Source: Chiua virens (Eukaryota; Basidiomycota; Agaricomycetes; Boletales; Boletaceae). From it: 64,000 bases of DNA. The notes beneath the pieces were generated by a model. The model saw only the letters and a list, made by a program, of their open reading frames with translations, made no database searches and had not been told where the DNA came from. Below are positions 16,691-27,479 of the stretch, in pieces (the stretch's first letter is position 1; each line of letters starts with the position of its first letter). Made by a program: the position numbers and the translations under genes. The stretch lies in the NCBI GenBank assembly GCA_019787685.1, contig JAHNUO010000009.1:992001-1056000 (forward strand), in the 5' to 3' direction.

Positions 16691-17264
16691 TGATGGCCGG
16701 GAGATATTACTGTGCACGGTGTATATTTGGGTGGTGTTCGGACGAGGGATATTGTACAGGAACCGACCTTTACTCCAATGGTTTCGTGCCCACGACGGTG
16801 AGCTTGGCCCGGACCGCAGATCAGAGGAGGGTGCCAACCAGTGGGTCAGTGGGTGGGGGTAGAGTGGGGACAGCACGACGATGTAGCCGTACATATAAAG
16901 TGGGTACCTCGTGTCCGGAAAACATCATCGTAGCCCCGCGATTATCTGCAAGATAAAGTGTGGAGAATGCCAAGCGAAGGCATCTGTAGTCATGAGATCA
17001 TCATACACTTACAGCCCCAGCGCCACTTCCGAGATGCATCCTAAGGCACAAGTTATAAACATATACTGCAACAAGACAACAAGTGTCTACAGCAATACTG
17101 ATATTTAGGTGGTGCAGCCCACAAGGTAAGTAGTACAGAAAAAGTAGGCTCCAACGGCGCTTCCACTATAACTTATCGGCTAGGAAGATGAGACACGGAT
17201 CACAGATAAACGAGTGTGTGAAAAGAAGAGGGTGCTGTCCATAGACGAAAAAGTGCAAACCGCC
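16691..17264. other. Intergenic, nothing recognised
   Basis: Upstream of the kinase gene and downstream of the TVP38-like gene. AT-richer than its neighbours, with no supported coding sequence; presumably holds the kinase promoter and the terminator of the gene to the right. Confidence 0.4.
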
Positions 17265-19056
17265 CTATCCTCGGTAGCTGGGGGGTGGTGAGGAAAATTG
17301 CGTCGGTCGCCGGTTGCCCTCGAAACTGTGTTGAGGCGAGCTGAACGCGTACTCCCCAGTGGATGAGCGTGTCGGTTGCGGTGCACTGGGAGGGATGACA
17401 GTTTCCGAACTTTCATTGTCGAATGGATTCCGCAGTAGCCCCACGGGTTCATCCATCGCGCGCAATGGGTATGACTGACCCTCCGCGGCATTCGCCTGCA
17501 GTTCCCATGTTGCGGTATCTGTACTTGCATGGCGTGATGCGCTGCTGGTGCCCGTCACATTCCCCGTAAGAGAAGGGGCAACAAGAGCCGCATCCAATGA
17601 GGCGTTGGCTCGACGAGGTTGTGGAGCAACGACGCGGGGATCTGTAGCATAGCCTACTGCGTGACCGGTTGTATCCCATTGCTGGTAGGTTGCATCATAC
17701 GGTGCATCTGATTGAGCAGTGGGCGTGGTAAGGTTAACATCCGAGGCGGTGGGGTTGAATACGGTATCTTCGGTTGATCCGGTGAATCCACCGTTTTGAT
17801 ACAAGACATCACCGTCTGGCTTTACTTGGCTACGGTGGGAGATGAATGAACACATGTCAAGGGTGATACAGTATGACTGACCGAGCTTTTCGGCGGGCGT
17901 AGATAACTTCAGGCTTGACTCGGTTTATTTCTCGCTGAATGTACCACATGGCAGCCACGGTTACTAAAATAGTGACGCCAGTGACGACATAACTGAGAAT
18001 TTTGTTTGACTTCGAAGTAGTGCCTTCCTCTAGGTGAGCACGATGTTGTGACAACCACTAGGTTACGTACCGTTGGCGGAGTTCTCCAAGAGGACACCAA
18101 TGTAGACAGTGATGAATTGTTTAGGCATGGACAAGAGTGCAGCGATCACGAAAATGAATATGTTCATTCCACAAACAGCAAAGATAGCAGTCGTGACTTG
18201 AGGACGAGTTTGAGAACGTCGTTTTTGGAAAACGAGGACTCGGACTCACAATGACCGGGTACGGCACTATAACGCACAATGACGGCGATTTTGAAACCAC
18301 CTTCTCGTACAATCTTAGCGAGACAAGCATACTGGATGCTTTTTTGTTCTTCCTTGTCTGCACGTGATTTGAAGATGTATCTGAATGCGCTGTCGAGAGA
18401 TTAGAGGGAGCAGGGCAAGGCAAGTGGGTACACACTAGAAGTTGCCAATCTCGCCGAGTAGCGTGCCGGCAGCAGTGATAGCAAAGCCGATTCCAACACC
18501 CCAGACCAGCCCACATACGATTGCCAAAATTTCGTGACCGAAGAGCTAACGGGGATAACAGTTGAGTGGTACGAACATGGGGACAATGCGGAGACGAACA
18601 GGAGGAAACGAGATGACGAAAAAGATGGCGATTGGTATCAGCCAACCAAAGCGTACACTGTTCGTATGTGAGACGGTCAAAACTACAAATGGAGCGTCGC
18701 GGCGTACTTGTGCATCCAATTGGCAGCAGGCTGAATGGCGTGCACGATCTGGGAATAGTAAAGGGAAAAGAGCAGGAGAACGATGGCGATGATGATGGCA
18801 ACAACATAATAGACTGAGGATGGTCAGTGTGGGCGGATGACGACAAGGGTGGCGACGAACTAATGTACTTCTTTGTCAATAGCTTGTCTCTCCGGAATAT
18901 GGCGCGGTAGTTGATCATGGACTTGGTTTTGAGCGACTCGATCTCGCTCGGAGATGGACTGGGTGTCCTGGTCATTGAGCGTCCATCTCCTGCGAGTGGG
19001 TTGTAAGTTGCTGGTTGTGGTGTAGGACTGAGATAGCCCGGATAAGAAGCGCTCAT
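17265..19056 (-). CDS. TVP38: TVP38/TMEM64-family (VTT domain) membrane protein
   Basis: Golgi/endosomal multi-pass membrane protein of the VTT (SNARE-associated Golgi) family. Exons: 19056-18861, 18813-18708, 18657-18600, 18545-18436, 18389-18250, 18196-18071, 18029-17882, 17829-17265 (482 aa); introns 41-54 nt. After a cytosolic N-terminus come a membrane helix (YYVVAIIIAIVLLLFSLYY), a second one (GWLIPIAIFFVISFPP), then the family core FGHEILAIVCGLVWGVGIGF...GTLLGEIGNF and VREGGFKIAVIVRYSAVPGH, with further helices and a last one (VVTGVTILVTVAAMWYIQRE). The long Ser/Thr/Pro-rich tail is cytosolic and poorly conserved. Fungal TVP38 proteins have the same plan, and VTT proteins are linked to lipid scrambling and membrane traffic. 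Head to head with the dsRBD-like gene. Confidence 0.9.
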
Positions 19057-19150
19057 GGTGAATGTCGATGAAGAAGGACCAGCTTCGGTTTATGAACAAG
19101 AAGAACACGACACCGCCAAGACAACTACCAGATACACGTGATGCTACTCG
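19057..19150. promoter_or_regulatory. Very short divergent promoter
   Basis: Only 94 bp separate the ATGs of the TVP38-like gene (-) and the multi-dsRBD-like gene (+). Transcription starts must overlap or lie within the coding region of the partner. No TATA-like box is obvious. Confidence 0.35.
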
Positions 19151-21924
19151 ATGGCTGTCCTTCTAATGGATCTCGTCGCAAACAACCTTCTCGACATTGG
19201 CGCTATTACTCTCGACGACTATCTCAGCGCCAGCATTACACCGCAACCACAGCCATCAGACATCGCACTGGACGTGGATGCGATCACCCGACTCCACCAG
19301 ACTTGCCAGCGCATCTTCCGAACCACAGACCCCCTCAAGTTCGAGTTTGTCGACCACGGTCTGAAAAGTGAGCTTCTCGTCGCGCTCGCAACCCGATTCC
19401 TAACCGACGGATACAGGCAAACAATGCATCCTGACCATCACCAAACCCGACGGGGCACAGCGTTCATACATTACACAGCCCGTTTTTGCCAAAAAGAACG
19501 AGGCAAAATCGCAGGCAGCAAAAATAGCCATCGACATGGGTGCTCTCGACTTTCTGTCAATGTTCGACGAAGTCCACCTGCACGAGGACGTCAATGCCGT
19601 CAGTGTGGCCATCTCTGACGAAATACCAGCGCAATCCGTGCAGGATATCGAGGCAGGTTGTCGCGAATGGCGTGCCGGCCATGTTACCCCGCACTGGGCC
19701 CCCTTTCCCGACCCCAAATTGATGCACAGTCCGTCTCGGTCTCAAATTCCCCTAGGCAGTGCACTGACCCAACACAGAACAAGGATGTGCACTACGCATT
19801 CAGCTTTCGTCCCACGTCCTTCGTGTTTACCTTGCCGATCCCACGTTTGACTCCTTTTCGGACGCGCAGGATGCTTGTGCCAAGGTCGCCATCTCCGAAG
19901 GTGTCCTCGATTTCATCAAGCACGGGAATGGCCAAACGCGTCCTTCGTCACCCAGTCCAGTGTTTGTGCCCACCACCTTGCTACCACCTGCCGTGACACC
20001 TTGGACATTACAAACGTTTTACGACTCCCTCCCAAGGCCATTTCCAGAGTCTTTTGAGACCAACGATGCCTCCGAGATCAACGCCCTCGGATGGCTTAAC
20101 ACCATGGTACAACATGCCAGAGGAGGAAAATTGATCATGTCGTTTTTTTTCACGTCCGATGGTCCACCTGGTCGTCAGTATCTATATCAAAGTCTCATTC
20201 AGTCACTTAGTTCTCCCTCAGTGCACGGCTGTCTCCTCAAACTCGATCGCCCTGGAGGGTACAAAGCCTCTCTCGTCGACGCCAGGTTCATCAAACGATC
20301 CGAGGCCAAGGCTGCCGTTTGTCTACAAGCCATGTCCGAGGGCATTGGTGACTACATTCGGGCCATCGCGTCCGCGGTAGATAACAAAACCACAACCACG
20401 ATGCGTTCCTTCTCGAGCAGTCTAGTCTACCCTGCCTTGACGTCGGAGCTCACCAAGATCGACGCTAGCCTTCACCCACATTTCGAGTACAACAGGGAGA
20501 GAGACGGTCAGTATTTTATTCACTCTCCTATCTAAAGCAGTTTCTGATCCTCCAGTCCCACCAGCGTTCGGAGCCAGCTTGATTCTCAAACTGTCAACGG
20601 ACCCCACGTCAGAGCAAGTCCGACGATACACCGTCCCAGCAGACTATCGCAACAAAGCAGACGCCAAAGTAGCTGTCATATGCCATGCTGCTGAGCTCGG
20701 GGCCGTCGAGTTTGTTCGTTTTCGGGGTGGGTCCCTACCAGATGGCTACGTCAGTCTCTATACCTTACAAGCCTACAACCCCGACGTGTCCCGCAAGCGA
20801 AAACAACCCGGATCCACAGAAGATCTCGAATCGGCCCAATCAACCAAGAAAAAGAAAAAGAGGGGCCATAAGCGAGCAGGGGGCAGGGGCAGCAGCGGTG
20901 GCCAGACTCATGACATCTCCGGGCCGGACGACATGGGTCTACCGCAGAGTATCGTCCCTATGGACCGCTCGTGTGACCCATCTCAGTCAGGTGTCGAGGG
21001 TGAACGTGGATCCGGTACAGCTCGCCTTGCGGGATTCCCGTCCTATGGTGCACCGATACCCGTGCCGATGACGTATCCTGCGGTGCTGGACCCGAGGTTC
21101 GCTGCGGGGGGTGCTGACGTGCACTTGTCGGGTGAGTATGGCGGTGCTACTGTCCCTCCAGCGCGCGAATTGCGTGCGCTGCCAGGCAGTTCATCGCGTC
21201 GACCGGTCGAGCCTGCCGAATTGGAGCCTGGGGAAGTGGTGTCAGTGGTCGAGTCGGATTTTTCGGTGAGCTCGAGTCGGCACGAGGACGAGGAGGCGGA
21301 TGAGGGAGGTAGGTCTGCGCGGGCGCATTGGCTTGTTCATGTTTGAATGTTTGACATATCCGCAGAGACCGATGCGAGTGCGGGCGCGCACGTGAACGAC
21401 GTGGAGCATGTTGCGCGCAATAAAGTCAAGGGCAAGGAAAAGGAGACGTCGCCTTCGACTGCGGGATCGACGACGGCGTCTCAAGACCGCCTTGGGTCCT
21501 TTGGGAACGGGATGAAGGAGGAACGCGAATGCGTCAATGTGGAACGTGTCGCGCGGAGTAAGGGCAAAGAGAAGGCGACGTCGCCCGCCACCTCGGCCTC
21601 AACGACGCTCTCTCAAGGCCACCCATCCAGGAGCACGACGATGGCCGCGACGTCCCACGTGGACAAACTCATCGGTGCGCCCATTCCCTGACGGTCTCTG
21701 ACACGCTGACGCCTCTTACAGCCTACTGCTCCGCACACAACTGTGATACACCGTCCTTTCACGAGGTGCAACGCCAGGGTCGGTTTCAGGTATGGATCGT
21801 GATCGGCAAGGAGCGTTTTGATTTGCCGTCCACGTACGAGAGTGCGGAGGAGGGGCGACAGCGGGTGGCGAAGCAGGTTTTGGCGCGGTTGACCAAGGGT
21901 CGAAATTCTGCTAGGGATGTGTGA
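19151..21924 (+). CDS. Hypothetical protein with about five dsRBD-like repeats
   Basis: Exons: 19151-19367, 19417-19728, 19778-20170, 20222-20506, 20556-21308, 21366-21674, 21722-21924 (823 aa), introns 47-57 nt, all phases consistent. I do not recognise a named family. Repeated blocks share a strand-strand-strand-helix pattern ending in A-K-x-x-(A/V)-(A/C), like double-stranded RNA-binding domains: CILTITKPDG...FAKKNEAKSQAAKIAI (about residues 74-120), ALRIQLSSHVLRVYLADPTF...ACAKVAI, GCLLKLDRPGGYKASLVDARF...EAKAAVCL, ASLILKLSTD...KADAKVAVICHA, and the clearest one at the C-terminus, AYCSAHNCDTPSFHEV then RFQVWIVIGKERF...QRVAKQVLARL. Between repeats 4 and 5 lies a basic KKKKKRGHKR patch (possible nuclear signal) and a long disordered Ser/acidic region. 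A role in RNA binding or silencing is inference only. Confidence 0.75.
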
Positions 21925-22687
21925 GATATTGAATGCTTGGAATGTTACAGTAAGGTGGGGTCATCGTGGGCTTGATGGGGTCCACTGGAGGTTCAAACGT
22001 TCATCCTGAGTCGGCCACTGCACCTTGATCTTTGCATCTTTGCACCACACTTAACGAGAATGAGATGTCTTGTCTTGCTCATGTGCTGCACTACATATTG
22101 TATGAGATACTTTGCCTTGCTGCATAAGAAAATCCTGGCCCTCGCGAGTCGGCGATTCGATTTACTACGGTGGCGGGCACTCAAAATAAGCTATAAACAA
22201 AACCAAAATGGTAATTACACTTCCACTAATACAACTAATAGATTTTTAAGTGTACATACATACTGTAGGACACTGGTATCTCGTCGACTTTTTGATTTGA
22301 GTCAACATGCCCGTCCGAAAAGTGAACTTCAAGCGCCGATGTCGGGGTGTCTATATTGGGACGTCGGAGTTAGTATATACTATATTTGGTATTCTAATTC
22401 CACGGTCTACGCTCATCATGACCGTTGGTCCACAGCGACGGTGCGATTTGTACTTTTTCACTGCAAATTCAGTTTGTTTGGCATTTAGCCCCCTTCTGTA
22501 TAAATTTAAGATTAAATGTGTGCATAGATCGAGGTGTGAACCGTGTGATCATACCGATAAGCATCCACGTAGCGCCAACATTTTCGAAAAAAGCTTCGGA
22601 TTGTTTTGATTGGGCAATCATCAAGAATCTGGGCACAAGACGACGTGCGGCAGGGAACGTGCCATCCGCTACAAGACGGAATCCTGT
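21925..22687. other. Intergenic, nothing recognised
   Basis: AT-rich flank between the dsRBD-like gene and the pogo derivative. Open frames here are short and without family signatures. Confidence 0.4.
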
Positions 22688-23561
22688 TACAGTAGACTCT
22701 GATATAACCCATACGGGGTTTAACCCATACTCTACGATAACCCATACTTTTCCAGATATCCCATTTTGGTTTGCAGGGATTTTGACCCCATAACCCATAT
22801 CTCTGTTGTACCACAATGTTAACCCATATGTTTAACAGATATTTAATTATATAATAATTTTTTTCCTTGCCGAAGATGGCAGGACAGACCCAAATGGCAT
22901 CACCTTCTCAACTTCTCGCCTGTCGGAGTGCTAAAAAAGGGCTTATCCAAGCTTTGTGGCCAGATTCGGGAGCGTAAAAGAAGTTTCTGAGGCCTTGAAC
23001 GAGCTTGAGGCAAACCGGGGCACTTCAACAATCAAACCGGATGATCATCGAGGAGCTCCTTAACCCGGTTGAAGAGGCCGACCACATGTTCCAGGCAACG
23101 GACGAAGACATTTACAACATGGTGATGAGTGCAAAGTGGCACGGGAAGAGGCGGCTGGAGGCCTGGGTGGCAACTTCTGGCCAGACGATGTAGATGATGA
23201 ACCTGTCAAGCCAACTCGCACCCGCATGGAGGCACTCCAGGCCGCACTGATAGTGGAAGAGTACATCAATGAGTTCGATAGTCCATATGCGTGCAAGGTG
23301 GAGTCAGTGCCACACTCACTTGCAAAGTGACAGACGAGGTTTTTGGACCCGAAGATGAGAGACTTGAAGGACACGAAGCTCACAAGCTATTTCAGACGTA
23401 CATAGTCTATTTTCAACAGTAATACAGTCTTATAGGTAGATAAGATCATTTTTATGTCATTCGTCCGTCCATTTTCGTTCTCGCTCGGAACCCATACTCT
23501 GTTATAACCCATACTCTAAGCCCTATCCCGAGCGGTATGGGTTATATCAGAGTCTACTGTA
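22688..23561 (+). mobile_element. Non-autonomous pogo/Tigger-like transposon with transposase C-terminus
   Basis: Perfect 27-bp terminal inverted repeats (CAGTAGACTCTGATATAACC... at 22690 and its complement ending 23559) flanked by TA. Subterminal AACCCATAC motifs recur several times near both ends. Inside, broken frames at 23040-23380 read DEDIYNMVMSAK, then DDVDDEPVKPTRTRMEALQA, then KMRDLKDTKLTSYF, the usual C-terminal tail of fungal pogo/Tigger transposases. The DDE core is absent. A different family from the element at 12.9 kb. Confidence 0.85.
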
Positions 23562-24263
23562 TCACGAGTGCGGCGTTGCCGCGGCGATCAGTTATCAAAC
23601 ATTCCCACTGCAACGTTGCGCTTTGTAACATGGACGGGCCAATATTATGTCCTAAAGTTTATTCTGTGTCCAAACTGAGTCGAAAAGTGTTGATGAATGA
23701 CAATTGGACCACGTTTCAGTCCTAAAATTCAATCAGAGCACATCTGGATCGAAACTGCAGCCTCCACAGCTCTGAGTGCTCGCCACTGTAGTCATGGTGC
23801 ACTGCCATCCTATTTCGTAACTTCCGTTCGATGTTCGAGAACTAGTCCAAAATACGTATGCTATGCCGTCAATCAATCAATATTTCGCGCAATCACTTCA
23901 GTGACCTCACTTTCGAGGTTGTCGTACCTTCGATAACTTCGGATCCGCATACTAGTGTTCTAATTTTCCTCGTCGACCCATACTGAAGTCTACCACGATT
24001 CAACTGAACAGGATTCGGCTCCGGCGGCCACTGGCTGAAAGGAATGGCCGAAGTTCGGGCCTGTTTTCGTGTCCTGGTGAGTTTTACTTTCGTATCATAG
24101 TATTCCTCACTGATGAAGCCCTGAATGATGACAGCAACAATTCGGAAATCAAGACTAATATGTACACGTGGACATCAATTGGTTCAGTCCATAAAAATCA
24201 TACGTTTGTTGTGTCTTGACCAGAAGAAGGATTCACCCCCCCCTCCCCCTTGTGTTGCTTCCA
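23562..24263. other. Intergenic, presumed desaturase upstream region
   Basis: No coding signal. It must contain the promoter of the desaturase gene; a C-rich run (CACCCCCCCCTCCCCC) lies just upstream of the start at about 24230-24250. Confidence 0.4.
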
Positions 24264-25873
24264 ATGGCACCCAGGCCGCATAGTCGCATTCACATAGAAA
24301 GTCCGGATGATATACCTGCCGAAGTTGTCCCCGAAAATTTTGTGTCGTATATTCTCAAGTATCAAGAAACACTCCTTCCAATCACTTGGGAAAACTGGTA
24401 CAGAGAATTACATTGGTTACATGTCTTTATCCTAGGAGTCCCACCCACATTTGGCCTCATTGGTGCTTGCTATACATCCCTTCGCCTGAAGACTGCCATC
24501 TGGTTTGTTGTTTACTCTTTCCTTAATTGCCTCGGTACTGCGCTGTCATTCGCATGGGGGCTTTCGTGCTAATGTAGACTGCCTAGGTGTCACTGCTGGG
24601 TACCACCGTCTTTGGACCCATCGCGCTTACAAGGCAACCAGGACGTTGGAGTATATTCTCGCTGTTCTCGGCGCCGGCGCTGTCGAAGGCTCCATCGCTT
24701 GGTGGGCTCGTGGCCACCGCGCGCATCATCGCTACACCGATACGGACCTCGACCCCTACGATGCTCGTAAAGGCCTACTTTATTCCCACATAGGCTGGAT
24801 GATCTTCAAGCCCAGGCGAAAACTAGGTCCTGCAGATGTTAGCGATCTGAAATCAAACCCGGTCGTCGAATGGCAACACAAGAACTATCTATTTCTCGCC
24901 TTTATCATGGGGATTGTCGTACCCACTTGTGTGGCTGGTTATGGATGGGGAGATTGGCAAGGTGGGTTTGTATGGGGGGGTCTGCTTCGTCTCGTATTTG
25001 TGCAACATGTCAGTAGTCTCCTCAAAAGTCCACGAGATTGGAACTGATGACCATCAAGTCCACTTTCTGTGTCAATTCGCTGTGCCATTGGCTTGGAGAC
25101 CGCCCTTACGATGACAAGCTGACGCCTAGAAATTCCGCACTCGTAGCCTTCATCACCGTAGGCGAGGGATACCATAACTTTCACCACCAATTTCCAATGG
25201 ATTATCGCAATGGTTACAAATGGTATCACTACGATCCGACAAAATGGTTCGTTTGGTCGTGCGAGAAGCTTGGTCTTGCGACACATCTCAAGGTGCGTTT
25301 TACTTGTTCCTGCCTGATAAAGATCAATGTCAATTCTCGTTTCAGACGTTTTCAGAGAATGAAATACAGAAAGGCGAGTTGACCATCCAACTCAAGCGTC
25401 TTCGTCACAAACAAGAGATGCTTGCTTGGCCGTCTGAGAAATCAGATCTGCCAGTCGTTACTTGGGAAGATTGTGAGAATTTTATCAAGTGTTTGTATCG
25501 AGCCTCATCTTTTGTTTCTTAGTCCAACGTCAAGCGGAATCTCGGGCATTGATCTGCATTGCGGGATACATTCACGACATCACCGACTTCTTTGACAAGC
25601 ACCCTGGAGGTCCTAATCTCCTGAAGACGCACAAAGGAAAGGATGCTACATCTTCGTTTTTTGGTGGCATATACGAACACAGCAATGCTGCGCATAACGT
25701 ACAGACCCGGTTAGATTATGTTCATCTTGCTTTTTCTGACTGTCACTTTCCAGCTGCTTGCCATGAAGCGAGTGGGCATTTTACATGGAGGCGTACCCCA
25801 TTGCTCAGAGGAGCAGATCGTTCCTCCTAGTCAGCATCTGCGCATTGTGCGTTATGATGAGTTCTCGGATTAG
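24264..25873 (+). CDS. OLE1: Acyl-CoA delta-9 desaturase with C-terminal cytochrome b5 domain
   Basis: Introduces the first double bond into palmitoyl/stearoyl-CoA in the ER. Exons: 24264-24534, 24578-25008, 25059-25292, 25346-25472, 25523-25698, 25754-25873 (452 aa); introns 43-55 nt. The three histidine boxes are present: GYHRLWTH (His100-His105), RGHRAHHRY (about 137-141) and [12 protein letters not shown] (273-277). The C-terminal b5 domain has both haem-ligand contexts, FFDKHPGG (His381) and YEHSNAAHN (His407). This order and length match fungal Ole1. The start is the first ATG in frame; residues before the first box are as in homologues. Nothing is missing. Confidence 0.95.
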
Positions 25874-26496
25874 CGTGTACCAATTCGTCACGGCATCCTT
25901 TCGAAAGAATTTCTCAACATGCGTGTGTTGTCGTAGTAATTGATGTTTTGAACACGATTGTGAGCCCCTGTATATTTTGAAACGTCTCAATCAAACCTTC
26001 GTATAAATGCGCTGCACTTTTGAGTTTGACTTCATGATGTTATCCCTTTGGCCACAGCATCAGCAAACCAAGATATTTTGACGTCGGATTATGTATCTGA
26101 TGCGGTCTGTTCGCGAAGTAAGCCATCACGGTGCATACTCCTGGTAGATATCCCAGGTTGATGCTTTATTTGTCGAAAGAAAACAAAAGTGAAAATGCTT
26201 GCCACGGACCCTATGGTGAACTTCAAGTTCTTAGTTCAAGTTGTGCACGAATATTCGTTTTACCTTCCTCTTGGAAAATGTGCAGAACCGCTTGCCTATC
26301 GCACTGGTATTTCCGTTGATGTATGTTCGGCCTAGGCCGCTTTCAGTCACCATCAAATCGATCAACGTAGCAAGCTATGCATTGTGATAGATCCGAACTT
26401 TTGCTCCTACGCGAGTTACACTTAGCGTGTGATTGGAGGGACCTCCCACTGGCCGCGGGGATATGGGTCTGATGCAATTATGTAGTAACCGACTCG
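25874..26496. other. Intergenic, nothing recognised
   Basis: Downstream flank of the desaturase gene. No supported coding or repeat structure before the foldback element. Confidence 0.4.
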
Positions 26497-26687
26497 TCAG
26501 GAAATTTTTTAAGGGAACGATAATCCATTATAATCCCTGGCAGATAAAATATATCCATTTTCTGCCTTCATTTGGTGCTTATTTAGAGTTGTTGTTCCTA
26601 CATAATGCTTCAAAAGAGGGCAAGAAAGAAGAATATCATATCTGCCAGGGATTATAATGGATTATCGTTCCCTTAAAGTTTTCCTGA
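26497..26687. mobile_element. Short foldback/MITE-like element
   Basis: Two arms of about 48 bp are inverted repeats of each other: TCAGGAAA, a short A/T-rich variable stretch, then AAGGGAACGATAATCCATTA and TAATCCCTGGCAGATA on the left; the right arm, ending TTTCCTGA, is the complement. About 90 bp of loop separates them. No coding capacity and no clear target duplication. It fits a miniature inverted-repeat element or a foldback. Confidence 0.7.
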
Positions 26688-26689
26688 TG

Positions 26690-26716
26690 CCCCCCGCCCG
26701 CCCGCCCGCCCGCCCG
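26690..26716. repeat. (CCCG)n tract with G-quadruplex potential on the - strand
   Basis: Six consecutive C-runs separated by single G (CCCCCGCCCG then CCCG units). The complement has at least four GGG runs with one-base loops, the canonical quadruplex pattern. It abuts the foldback element. Confidence 0.7.
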
Positions 26717-27479
26717 AGGGTTCCTTATACCACCACGGTCTTTGCTTGTGATGATACCAATGAGACTAGGAGACCTCCTGGACTTCTTTTCGTTCCCTAT
26801 CGTGGTTCTTGTGGTTTGTTTGTCCCTCAGGTTGGATCAGGACCCGACAGCGAGAGAGGGAGCTGAAGAAAGAAAATGCAGAAAAGAGGACCGGAGTGGA
26901 ATGCACATTTCAACTTGCTGATGTCGATGGGTCGACAGGAAAGACTGAGTGAAGGATCTGACGTGCAAGCATTTGTGACTATGTATGCAACCTGAGGTGA
27001 ATAAGTCAGACGAGGGTTGGCCTAATTCAACATAGATGTAGTTGCCGTGCACATGATATCTCAGATGAACTTCTTGACATTTCTGAAACTTGCACTCATC
27101 CTAACTTGCAGACTACTAGTAGGCTGGTTTTGCTCGTGAGACACTATCCAAAGTTCCCTGGGCCCATCAAGGAAGCAATGAAACCTCTCACGTCATCCAG
27201 CACGAAAACGAAGACGCTCGATGAACCACTACCCCAACGGGCCGAAGAACGAGAAGTTCCTGGACCCTTTAGGGGACAGGTTTGTGAGACTGGCATCAAC
27301 TTTTGCCGGTCCATCCGGACCGCAAGCTTTTTTTCGTGAGAAACCGGAAAACCCCACCCCTTTCGATGACTCCGGTCATCGATTCATCGATGGGCATACC
27401 GTTCACTGTTTACGTCTTCAACTGCCTCGTTCGGCGTCCCTGTTCGACACCAGTGTGGGTCCAGGTGTGCCCGAAGGGC
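26717..27479. other. Intergenic / 5' remains of the GH31 relic
   Basis: Contains short open frames on + (27106-27553) with no firm match. Part of it may be the eroded N-terminal region of the glycoside hydrolase relic that follows, but I cannot align it confidently. Confidence 0.35.

Noticed and set aside
16911..17108. 65-codon + strand frame between the kinase and TVP38-like genes
   Set aside because: No homology, no splice or start context; sits in an upstream non-coding region.
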